A stretch of 9,765 nucleotides of DNA from assembly GCA_030835185.1 (NCBI GenBank), contig JAUQWL010000215.1, positions 1 through 9,765 on the forward strand. Reading direction: 5' to 3'. Each line of letters begins with the position of its first letter. Positions within the stretch are counted from its first letter, which is position 1. Of this stretch, positions 1-6,082 are shown piece by piece. Source of the stretch: Solirubrobacterales bacterium. GTDB lineage: Bacteria; Actinomycetota; Thermoleophilia; Solirubrobacterales; 70-9. Position numbers and translations under genes: made by a program. The notes below the pieces were generated by a model that saw only the letters and a list, made by a program, of their open reading frames with translations, made no database searches and was not told the origin of the DNA.

Positions 1-1494
1 CCGTGTGGAGAGTGCGAGTCCTGCCGCTCGATCGCGGCCGGCTCGTCGGTCGACGTGATCGAGATGGATGCCGCGTCGAACCGTTCGGTCGACGACATCC
101 GCAGCCTGCGGGACCGGGTCGCCTTCGCCCCGGCGGCCGGAAGCTGGAAGGTGTACATCCTCGACGAGGCCCACATGCTGACCAAGGAGGCCTGGAACGC
201 CTTCCTCAAGACCCTCGAAGAGCCGCCCCCGAACACGATCTTCATCCTGGCCACCACCGAGGCCCACAAGGTGATGCCGACGATCGCCGACCGCTGTCAG
301 CGCTTCGACTTCCAGCGGCCATCGGTCGAGCAGCTCTCGGAAGTGCTGAGCAGGGTGGCGGCAGCGGAGTCGATCAGCCTCGATCCGGCCGCCGTATCGA
401 TGATCGCGCGCTCGGCCTCCGGCAGCTTTCGCGACGCTCTCGGGACTCTCGACCAGTTGCTCGCATACAGCGGCGACTCGATCGCGATCGACGACGTTCT
501 CGAGCTGCTGGGAGCGCCCGATGCCGACCTGCTCTTCGGCGTGGTGGACTCGATCGTCGCCGGCGACCCGAAAGGCGTGCTGCTCTCGGTCGATTCCATG
601 GCCCGCAGCGGACGCGATCCGGCTCGCTTCGCCCGCGACCTCCTGGGGCATCTCCGGGTGCTCCTGGTGACGCAGACGACCGGTGAGATCCCGGAGGCGT
701 TCGCAGTCACCGCGACCGACGCGCCGCGTCTGTCGGCTCAGGCCCAGGCGATCGGCCCGGCCAATCTGATCCGGACGATCGACGAGATCGCCGACGCGCT
801 CGCTTCCATCCGAAGCGGGGACGAGGCCCGTCTGGCAATCGAGGTCGCCCTGCTGAAAGCCGCCCGGCCGGACCTCGACCCCGGCACCGAGGGCCTGATC
901 CGGCGGCTGGAGAAGCTCGAAAAGTCGGGTCCGGTCGATCCGCCTGCGCCACCGTCCGGATCTCAGGCAGAAGCCCTCGCTCCTGTGCCGCCTGTGGAGT
1001 CGCAGGCGGGAGTGGAGTCGCAGGCGGGTGTACCGGAATCGTTGCAGGCGGGTGTACCGGAACCGTCGCAGGCGGGTGTGCCGGAACCGGAAGCCGCGGT
1101 CACCGGAGCCGGACCGGAGATCGCCGGTGAGCAGGATCTCGACCGCCTGAGTCAGATCTGGCCGGCGGTGCTGGACGCGCTTCGAGGACTGGCCTCCGGG
1201 CCGACCGCCTCCTACTTCGAAGGCACGCGCCCGTTCGCCTTCGATTCCGGCCGGCTCACGGTCGGCTTTCCGGCCGGTTCCCAGTTCAACCGGAGGAACG
1301 CCGAGAAGCCCGAGCGGCGCGACCAGCTGATCGCCGCGTTGACCTCGGTGATCGGTGAAGTGCTGCAGATCGACTACACCGAACTCGGTTCGGAAGCGTC
1401 TATTCAACCGGAGCAGGCCGCGCCCGGCGCGATCGATGAAGAACAGTTTGTGGAGAGAGTGAAATCGGAATTCAACGCAGAGGAGGTCATCTGA
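1..1494 (+). CDS. dnaX: DNA polymerase III subunit gamma/tau (clamp loader), 5'-truncated by window edge
   Basis: This is the clamp-loader ATPase subunit that opens the beta sliding clamp and organises the replisome. The reading frame is open from base 1, so the start, the Walker A loop and the first zinc cysteine lie outside the window; 497 residues are visible. Numbered from base 1, residues 2-8 are the CGECESC zinc-module cysteines. Residues 55-58 are DEAH (Walker B), 84-87 ATTE (sensor 1) and 97-99 DRC, where the arginine-finger SRC motif is expected, so Ser is replaced by Asp. Residues 141-156 (GSFRDALGTLDQ) are sensor 2. The helical collar domain runs to about residue 300. A Pro/Ala/Gln-rich linker with a tandem repeat follows (about 310-375), then a C-terminal domain (about 378-465) of the kind seen in Gram-positive DnaX. 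No A-rich slippery heptamer is seen, so only the long form is predicted. The TGA overlaps the next ATG by one base (TGATG), indicating coupling to ybaB. Confidence 0.97.
   Translation, partial: PCGECESCRSIAAGSSVDVIEMDAASNRSVDDIRSLRDRVAFAPAAGSWKVYILDEAHMLTKEAWNAFLKTLEEPPPNTIFILATTEAHKVMPTIADRCQRFDFQRPSVEQLSEVLSRVAAAESISLDPAAVSMIARSASGSFRDALGTLDQLLAYSGDSIAIDDVLELLGAPDADLLFGVVDSIVAGDPKGVLLSVDSMARSGRDPARFARDLLGHLRVLLVTQTTGEIPEAFAVTATDAPRLSAQAQAIGPANLIRTIDEIADALASIRSGDEARLAIEVALLKAARPDLDPGTEGLIRRLEKLEKSGPVDPPAPPSGSQAEALAPVPPVESQAGVESQAGVPESLQAGVPEPSQAGVPEPEAAVTGAGPEIAGEQDLDRLSQIWPAVLDALRGLASGPTASYFEGTRPFAFDSGRLTVGFPAGSQFNRRNAEKPERRDQLIAALTSVIGEVLQIDYTELGSEASIQPEQAAPGAIDEEQFVERVKSEFNAEEVI
994..1089 (+). 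repeat. In-frame tandem repeat in the DnaX linker
   Basis: Two 18-nt units (VESQAG, 994-1011 and 1012-1029) are followed by two near-identical 24-nt units (VPESLQAG and VPEPSQAG, 1030-1053 and 1054-1077) and a partial third (VPEP, 1078-1089). The core caggcgggtgtaccggaa recurs almost without change. All units are multiples of three, so copy-number changes would keep the frame. The repeat lies in the flexible linker between the collar domain and the C-terminal domain, where length changes are probably tolerated. Confidence 0.9.
1480..1486 (+). promoter_or_regulatory. Strong ribosome binding site of ybaB
   Basis: GAGGAGG lies inside the last codons of dnaX with a 7-nt spacer to the ATG at 1494. 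It is the best Shine-Dalgarno sequence in the window. It supports the ybaB start and suggests this small, abundant protein is translated independently as well as by coupling. Confidence 0.85.
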
Positions 1495-1847
1495 TGGCGA
1501 AAAGAGGAATGGGCGGCATGGGCGGCATGGACATGAACGCCCTCTTGAAGCAGGCCCAGCAGATGCAGAACGACATGCTTCAGGCCCAGGAGTCGCTCAA
1601 GGATGAAGAGACCGAAGCCAGCGCCGGCGGCGGCATGGTCAAGGTGAAGATCTCCGGGGACCTGGTGATCAAGGACGTCACGATCGATCCCGACGCGGTT
1701 GATCCGGAGGACGCCGAGATGCTGGCGGAGATGGTCCAGGCTGCCGTAAACGAAGCGATCCGGGCAGCTCAGGAACTGGCCGCGTCGAAGATGCCTGACG
1801 TGCCGGGGATGCCCGGCCTCGGCGGTACCGGTCTCCCCGGAGGATGA
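1494..1847 (+). CDS. ybaB: YbaB/EbfC family nucleoid-associated DNA-binding protein
   Basis: A 117-residue protein of the YbaB/EbfC family, dimeric DNA-binding proteins that associate with the nucleoid and are typically encoded between dnaX and recR. Residues 13-40 (DMNALLKQAQQMQ onward) form the amphipathic N-terminal helix. Residues about 50-70 (GGGMVKVKISGDLVIKDVTIDP) are the characteristic beta-sheet core. Residues about 75-100 (EMLAEMVQAAVNEAI) form the C-terminal helix. Both ends carry Gly/Met-rich tails (GMGGMGGM near the start, PGMPGLGG near the end), making the protein slightly longer than the usual 105-110 residues. The start is fixed by a strong SD and the TGATG junction with dnaX, and the end overlaps recR by 4 nt (ATGA). 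The precise role in recombination or replication restart is not settled for the family. Confidence 0.95.
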   Translation: MAKRGMGGMGGMDMNALLKQAQQMQNDMLQAQESLKDEETEASAGGGMVKVKISGDLVIKDVTIDPDAVDPEDAEMLAEMVQAAVNEAIRAAQELAASKMPDVPGMPGLGGTGLPGG

Positions 1848-2443
1848 GCGAAGGCCCCGCACCGCTCAGCCGTCTGACTGCGGAGCTGTCGCAGCTTCCG
1901 GGTATCGGGCGGCGGACCGCCCAGCGTCTGGCTTTCCACATTCTCCGCTCGGACGATGCCGACGCCCGCAATCTCGCCCAGGCGATCGTCGAGGTCAAGG
2001 AGAAGGTCGGCCTCTGCGAGGTCTGTTTCAACCTGGCCGAAGGCCCCCGCTGCCGGATCTGCGAAGACGCCGGCCGGGACGAGTCGTTGATCTGCGTGGT
2101 CGAGGAACCGGCCGACGTGATTCCGCTTGAGCGCACCCATGAGTTCCGCGGGCGCTACCACGTGCTGGGTGGGGCGCTCTCACCGATCGACGGCATCGAC
2201 GAGAGCGATCTGCGCATTGCCGAACTCCGCCGCCGGGTCGAGACCGGTGACATCAGCGAGGTGATCCTCGCGACTAATCCCACCACGACCGGGGAGGCGA
2301 CCGCCCAGCACATCGCCGACCTGCTGCGCGCCCAGACCAGGGTCACCCGGCTTGCAAGCGGCCTGCCGGTCGGCGCCGACCTCGAGCACGCCGACGAGGT
2401 CACTCTCGGCAAGGCGATGGCCGGCCGGCTCAGCCTCGACTGA
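1844..2443 (+). CDS. recR: Recombination mediator protein RecR
   Basis: A 199-residue protein, full length for the family. RecR works with RecO (and RecF) to load RecA onto SSB-coated single-stranded DNA in gap repair. Residues 17-34 (QLPGIGRRTAQRLAFHIL) are the helix-hairpin-helix. Cys58, Cys61, Cys70 and Cys73 form the zinc finger. The Toprim domain runs from about residue 81 (LICVVEEPADV) through GRYHVLGGALSPIDGI (103-118) and VILATNPTTTGEATA (140-154). The C-terminal motif LASGLPVGADLEHADEVTL (170-188) is the usual RecR Walker B-like signature. The ATG overlaps the ybaB stop (ATGA). A GGAGG directly abuts the ATG with no spacer, so reinitiation after ybaB termination is more likely than ordinary SD initiation. 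The 3' end overlaps the convergent thioesterase gene by 14 bp. Confidence 0.97.
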   Translation: MSEGPAPLSRLTAELSQLPGIGRRTAQRLAFHILRSDDADARNLAQAIVEVKEKVGLCEVCFNLAEGPRCRICEDAGRDESLICVVEEPADVIPLERTHEFRGRYHVLGGALSPIDGIDESDLRIAELRRRVETGDISEVILATNPTTTGEATAQHIADLLRAQTRVTRLASGLPVGADLEHADEVTLGKAMAGRLSLD

Positions 2444-3263
2444 TCGTGCCGGGAGGCCCCTGCCCGGTCGGGTCGTAGTCCTTCAGCAGCGCGACCTGGC
2501 GGCTACGGGCCAGGAGGACGCCGTCGCGACTCCACAGTTCGCCATCCTCGCTGAAGTGTCCGTCAACCGCCTGGTCGGCGGTCAGGCGCGCCAGCACCCA
2601 GTCTGGTTCGGGGTTCTCCCGCAACGGCAGCTCGCACGGAAAGTGGACCGTGTATTCGAGCGTAGGGGCGTGCGCAGGTTTGCCCAGTACGACGAAAGGC
2701 GCCGGGAACCAGACGTCGAGCATCGCCGCGGCCAGCACGGCGGTCATCGGCTGCTCGTCCCTGAGCCTGAGCCAGCCGGCGGTCTCGGCTTCTTCGCCGC
2801 CGCTCATCGGCGCACCGCCGATGGCCGGCACGGCGCGAAAACGCGAGAACACGGCTACCTCGACCAGCGAGGTATCGAACTCTTCGCCGTCCTCCGGGGA
2901 CGGCACATCGGGCATGACGGTGTGGTCGAATGACGGCCCGTCGCGCCTGGCTGAGAAGACCGCCATCGCCTTGCCCTGAACCTCACCGTTCTGGATCAGC
3001 CGTGCCGAGAGGAAGGACGTCGAGCGACCCTGGCGCTCGACGGTCACTTCGATCTCGGCCGGTCCGGTGGCCGGGCGGCTGAGGAAGTGCACGGTCAGCG
3101 AGCGTGGTGGCTGGGTCGCGACTGCATCCATGGCGTTGAGCATCAGGGCCGCGACGTAGCCACCATTGGGCCCTGGTCCGATCCACCACCTCTCCGACAA
3201 CTCGACCGAGAAACGGCCCGACTCGATCGGGGTCACGGCTGTGTCGGTCTCGAAGGTACTCAT
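2430..3263 (-). CDS. Acyl-CoA thioesterase-like protein (TesB-like double hotdog)
   Basis: A 277-residue protein resembling TesB-type acyl-CoA thioesterases, which fold as two fused hotdog domains and hydrolyse acyl-CoA to free acid and CoA; it is likely cytoplasmic. In the first hotdog the central helix contains NGGYVAALMLNAM (33-45), followed by SLTVHFLSRP (55-64). The second hotdog begins around residue 170. Asp183 (AMLDVWFP), Thr201 (PTLEYTVHF) and Gln256 (RSRQVALL) sit where the Asp/Thr/Gln catalytic residues of E. coli TesB are expected; this alignment is by eye and from memory. The chosen ATG at 3263 lies one base after the MMPL stop (TGAAATG) with GGTGA just before it; the frame stays open upstream to a TTG at 3293, which looks less natural. 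It is the last gene of the padR-MMPL operon. The physiological acyl substrate cannot be read from the sequence, and a non-catalytic lipid-binding role remains possible. Confidence 0.8.
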   Translation of the reverse strand: MSTFETDTAVTPIESGRFSVELSERWWIGPGPNGGYVAALMLNAMDAVATQPPRSLTVHFLSRPATGPAEIEVTVERQGRSTSFLSARLIQNGEVQGKAMAVFSARRDGPSFDHTVMPDVPSPEDGEEFDTSLVEVAVFSRFRAVPAIGGAPMSGGEEAETAGWLRLRDEQPMTAVLAAAMLDVWFPAPFVVLGKPAHAPTLEYTVHFPCELPLRENPEPDWVLARLTADQAVDGHFSEDGELWSRDGVLLARSRQVALLKDYDPTGQGPPGTISRG

Positions 3264-3264
3264 T

Positions 3265-5454
3265 TCACCCGGTGCTTTCGGTTGTCGTTTCAACGGTTGG
3301 GGCGGAGTCCGAGGTCGGGTCGACCTTGCTGCCCGGATCGGCGTGGGAGACGCCCCAGCGGTCGTGAAACCGCCGGAGTGCGGGCGGGGCCCACCAGTTC
3401 CGCCGCCCCAGGAGTGCCATCAGCGATGGGACCAGGAGTGCCCGGATTATGGTCGCATCGATCAGCACGGCCATGGCGGTGCCGACGCCGAGTTCCTTGA
3501 TGAAGACGATCTCACCCGCGGCGAAGGCCCCGATGGCGATCGCGAAGAGCAGGGCCGCGGCGGTCACGATGCGGCCCGTTCTCTGGAGCCCGACGGCGAC
3601 GCACTCCGTGTCACCGAAGCCCGAGTCGCGGGCTTCCTTGATCCGGGAGAGCAGGAAGACGGCATAGTCGGTCGACAACCCGAAGGTGATCGCGAGGATC
3701 AGGATCGGGGTCGTCTGGTCGATTCCGCCCGGAGACTCGAAGCTGAGCAGGCCGGTCAGGTTGCCGTCCTGGAAGATCAGCACGACCAATCCGAATACCG
3801 CTCCCAGCGTCAGCACGTTCATGAGCAGCGACTTGACCGGCAGCACGACCGATCCGGTCATCATGAAGAGGACTACGAGGGTGGCACTGACGATGATCAA
3901 CAAAGCCAGCGGAAGGTGTTCGAGCAGGCTCTGCTGGAAGTCGAGGAAGCGGGCCGTGCCGCCGGTCACCTTCACGGGCGAGCCGTTCGGATCGGGCAAC
4001 TCGCGGATTCGTTCCACGGCGCGCCGGGTCGGCTGCTCCATGTAACCGTCCCGCGAGGTGACTTCGATCAGGATCAGGCCCGGTTCGAGAGGCTGTGCCG
4101 GCCCGACCGACCTGACCTGGGGCACTGCGGCGATCTGTGCGGCAAGCCGCCCGGCCGACTCCGGAGAACCATCCTCCAGCAGCACCTGGATCGTTTCCGA
4201 GCCTGCGTCCGGGAAGTCGCGCTCGATCCGCTCCTCTACCACCCTCGAACTCTGCCCTGGCGGCAGCACCTCGGCGGTCACCGGGGCGAAAGCCATGCGG
4301 AATGCCGGAACGGCCAGCAGAATCAGACCCAGGGCGGTGACGACGGCTATCGGCCCCGGTCGTTTCATCACGAAGCGGGACAGCCGGTACCAGAAGCCGC
4401 GGGTCTCGCCGCGCGAATCGCTGTGCTCCCGACGCTGGAGAAAGGCGGGTGCGAGCGAGTTGACCCGGTCCCCGAGCAGAGTCAGGATCGCCGGCAGCAC
4501 CGTGAGGGCGACGAGCGCCGATACGAGCGCGACGAGCAGGCCGCCGAGACCCATCGAGTAGAGGAACCTCTGGGGGAAGGTCAACAGGGCAGCCATCGAA
4601 GCTGCGACGGTCAGCGACGAGAAAAGCACCGTACGCCCGGCCGTGTTCATGGTGCGTTTCAGAGCCGGAAGACCGGCTCCGGACCGGGCGATTTCCTCGC
4701 GGTAGCGCGAGACTATGAACAGGCTGTAGTCGATGGCCAGTCCGAGTCCGAGCCCGGTGGTCACATTGAGTGCGTAGATCGAGATGGGTCCGACTTCGGT
4801 CGCAAGACGCAGGCCGACGAACGTGAGGACGATCGCCAGTGCCCCGACCATCAGCGGCAGAACCGCCGCCACGAGGCTGCGGAAGAAGACCAGCGAAAGC
4901 AGGAGCAACAGGGGGAAGACCATGATCTCGGCCCGGCGCAGGTCTTTTTCCACCTGTTCGTTGACCTGTTCGTTTGCCAGGGCGATCCCGCCGACCAGCA
5001 CGTTGTCCCTGTGCTCGAGGCTCTCGGCCAGGCCGGCGGCCACTTCCTGCTGCTCCTGATCATCGGTCGAGTCGAGGGAAACCGCGATGAAGGTCGAGCG
5101 GTTGTCCTCGGAAACGAAGGTCGGTGACCGGGTCTGGTTGAAGCCGAAAGCCTGGTGGATGCCGGGCTGTTTCAGTACCTCCCGACGGATCTGCTCGACC
5201 TCGCGGCGATCGGCGGCGGAGCCGCGTACGTCGACCCCGGAGACCAGAATCGTATTCTCTGCCGCCCTGAAGCCGGCGTCGTTCAGCAGGCGTTCGGCCT
5301 TGATGCTCTCGCTGCGGCCGTCATCGGCGCCATACGGGCCGAGGTGCCCGGCCAGCCCGGACCCGAGTATCGCGGCAATGATGAAGATGGCGATCGCGAT
5401 CAGCGCGATCGGCCGGGCCCGGCGATCTGCTGTGCGGGCCAGCCGGTCAAACAT
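3265..5454 (-). CDS. MMPL/RND family transporter (SSD-type membrane protein)
   Basis: A 729-residue inner-membrane protein with the two-fold RND architecture. TM1 is at about 15-35, followed by an extracytoplasmic domain (about 40-170), then five TM segments (about 176-328). The pattern repeats with TM7 (about 366-386), a second external domain (about 388-510) and five TMs (about 513-685). The duplicated proton-relay signatures are visible: GLGLGLAIDYSLFIVSRYREE (Asp242-Tyr243) and FGLSTDYAVFLLSRIKE (Asp596-Tyr597), matching the Asp-Tyr pairs essential in MmpL3-type transporters. A hydrophilic Ser/Thr-rich tail follows residue 690. The family exports lipids, lipid-linked metabolites or drugs using proton motive force. 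The ATG overlaps the padR stop by 8 nt, with AAGGA about 11 nt upstream. Control by the upstream PadR and the downstream thioesterase suggest an acyl or hydrophobic substrate, but that is inference. Confidence 0.93.
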   Translation of the reverse strand: MFDRLARTADRRARPIALIAIAIFIIAAILGSGLAGHLGPYGADDGRSESIKAERLLNDAGFRAAENTILVSGVDVRGSAADRREVEQIRREVLKQPGIHQAFGFNQTRSPTFVSEDNRSTFIAVSLDSTDDQEQQEVAAGLAESLEHRDNVLVGGIALANEQVNEQVEKDLRRAEIMVFPLLLLLSLVFFRSLVAAVLPLMVGALAIVLTFVGLRLATEVGPISIYALNVTTGLGLGLAIDYSLFIVSRYREEIARSGAGLPALKRTMNTAGRTVLFSSLTVAASMAALLTFPQRFLYSMGLGGLLVALVSALVALTVLPAILTLLGDRVNSLAPAFLQRREHSDSRGETRGFWYRLSRFVMKRPGPIAVVTALGLILLAVPAFRMAFAPVTAEVLPPGQSSRVVEERIERDFPDAGSETIQVLLEDGSPESAGRLAAQIAAVPQVRSVGPAQPLEPGLILIEVTSRDGYMEQPTRRAVERIRELPDPNGSPVKVTGGTARFLDFQQSLLEHLPLALLIIVSATLVVLFMMTGSVVLPVKSLLMNVLTLGAVFGLVVLIFQDGNLTGLLSFESPGGIDQTTPILILAITFGLSTDYAVFLLSRIKEARDSGFGDTECVAVGLQRTGRIVTAAALLFAIAIGAFAAGEIVFIKELGVGTAMAVLIDATIIRALLVPSLMALLGRRNWWAPPALRRFHDRWGVSHADPGSKVDPTSDSAPTVETTTESTG

Positions 5455-6001
5455 GCGGCTGCCCGTCCTTACCGCCGCCGCCGTCCGTGCGGGCGATCTC
5501 GCCCTCCCACCATTCGACGATCCACTTCTGGAAATCCAGCCCGAACCTCAGTATGAGCTCCGGCGACGAGCCGGTTTCCACTGCGCCCTCCGTTTCGGCC
5601 AGCTCCCGGAGCTCGGCCAGCTGTCCACGGTGATGCCGGGCGATGTCCTCCATCAGGCTCCTGCGGCGATCTTTCGACGTGGCGTCGGAGAAGAAGACCT
5701 TCAGCAGACCCTCGTGGCGCAGTTCGGGCGTCCAGCTTCCGTCGCTCAGCCAGTCCTGCAGCGCCACTCGCCCCGACTCGGTTATCCGGCACGCAGTCCT
5801 CCGCCGGTCGCCCTGTGGACCGTCGACCTCTTCGATCAGTCCGGCTGTCTTCAGTCGCTTCAGCTCCGGGTAAATCTGCCCGTAGCTGGCGGCCCAGAAG
5901 AACCGGGTCGAGGTGTCCACCTCCGACTTGATGTCGTAGCCCGACATCTCACCTCTGCTCAGGAAGCCGAGAATCACGGTAGCCGTAGCCGACAGGTCCA
6001 T
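5447..6001 (-). CDS. PadR family transcriptional regulator
   Basis: A 184-residue PadR-type regulator. Residues 1-85 form the winged helix: TATVILGFLSRGEMSGYDI (6-24), then FFWAASYGQIYPELKRLKTAGLIEE (34-58, helix-turn-helix with the hallmark YPELKRL) and the wing QGDRRRTACRITESG (63-77). Residues about 93-170 form the helical C-terminal dimerisation domain of the longer PadR subfamily (Vir_act_alpha_C type), including the Trp-rich stretch FQKWIVEWWEGE (157-168). PadR proteins usually repress their own operon and a neighbouring efflux gene, and release DNA when a small ligand binds. The ATG at 6001 matches the usual MDLSATA-like beginning; the frame stays open upstream, but starting at 6067 would place the operator-like dyad inside the gene. 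It overlaps the MMPL start by 8 nt and is probably first in the operon. The inducer is unknown. Confidence 0.94.
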   Translation of the reverse strand: MDLSATATVILGFLSRGEMSGYDIKSEVDTSTRFFWAASYGQIYPELKRLKTAGLIEEVDGPQGDRRRTACRITESGRVALQDWLSDGSWTPELRHEGLLKVFFSDATSKDRRRSLMEDIARHHRGQLAELRELAETEGAVETGSSPELILRFGLDFQKWIVEWWEGEIARTDGGGGKDGQPHV

Positions 6002-6009
6002 ATAGCGCG

Positions 6010-6015
6010 ATGATA
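6010..6015 (-). promoter_or_regulatory. Probable -10 element of the padR operon (near-leaderless)
   Basis: TATCAT read on the minus strand lies 8 nt before the padR ATG. No Shine-Dalgarno sequence lies between it and the start, and no good -35 is visible. Transcription would start about 2 nt before the ATG. It overlaps the proximal half of the dyad at 6012-6032, which would allow repression by a protein bound there. Confidence 0.5.
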
Positions 6016-6032
6016 TATCAGATCGATATATC
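6012..6032. promoter_or_regulatory. Candidate PadR operator: GATATATC, 5 bp, GATATATC
   Basis: Two identical 8-bp palindromes, GATATATC at 6012-6019 and 6025-6032, are separated by 5 bp (centre-to-centre 13 bp). The site is both a direct and an inverted repeat. It is a conspicuous AT-rich island in very GC-rich DNA, lies 11 bp upstream of padR and overlaps its probable -10 element. Its position suggests autorepression of the padR-MMPL-thioesterase operon. It lies about 39 bp upstream of the lysC -10 element, so a direct effect on lysC is less likely. Confidence 0.6.
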
Positions 6033-6070
6033 CTACCCCGGAGAACCGGCCGGTTCTGCGCCTGCATCCG

Positions 6071-6076
6071 TATCCT
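6071..6076 (+). promoter_or_regulatory. Probable -10 element of lysC (leaderless start)
   Basis: TATCCT ends 6 nt before the lysC ATG, exactly where a -10 box sits if transcription starts at the A of the ATG. There is no Shine-Dalgarno sequence before the gene and no clear -35 element. This is the arrangement of actinobacterial leaderless promoters. It leaves no space for a lysine riboswitch or attenuator, so control of the enzyme would be mainly allosteric. Confidence 0.55.
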
Positions 6077-6082
6077 GAACCG

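Noticed and set aside
911..930. Possible programmed frameshift site in dnaX (GAAAAG) that would give a short gamma form
   Set aside because: The run has only four A residues, does not form an A AAA AAG-type heptamer in frame, and no clear stimulatory hairpin follows.
3166..5127. A 653-codon open frame on the + strand opposite the MMPL gene
   Set aside because: It is a GC-rich shadow: the translation is rich in Arg, Asp, Gln and Gly with no domain, while the minus strand gives a clear 12-TM MMPL protein with conserved motifs.
6002..6082. Lysine riboswitch or leader peptide upstream of lysC
   Set aside because: The gap is only 81 bp, the likely -10 box is 6 nt from the ATG, and no riboswitch-like helices or leader ORF are visible.
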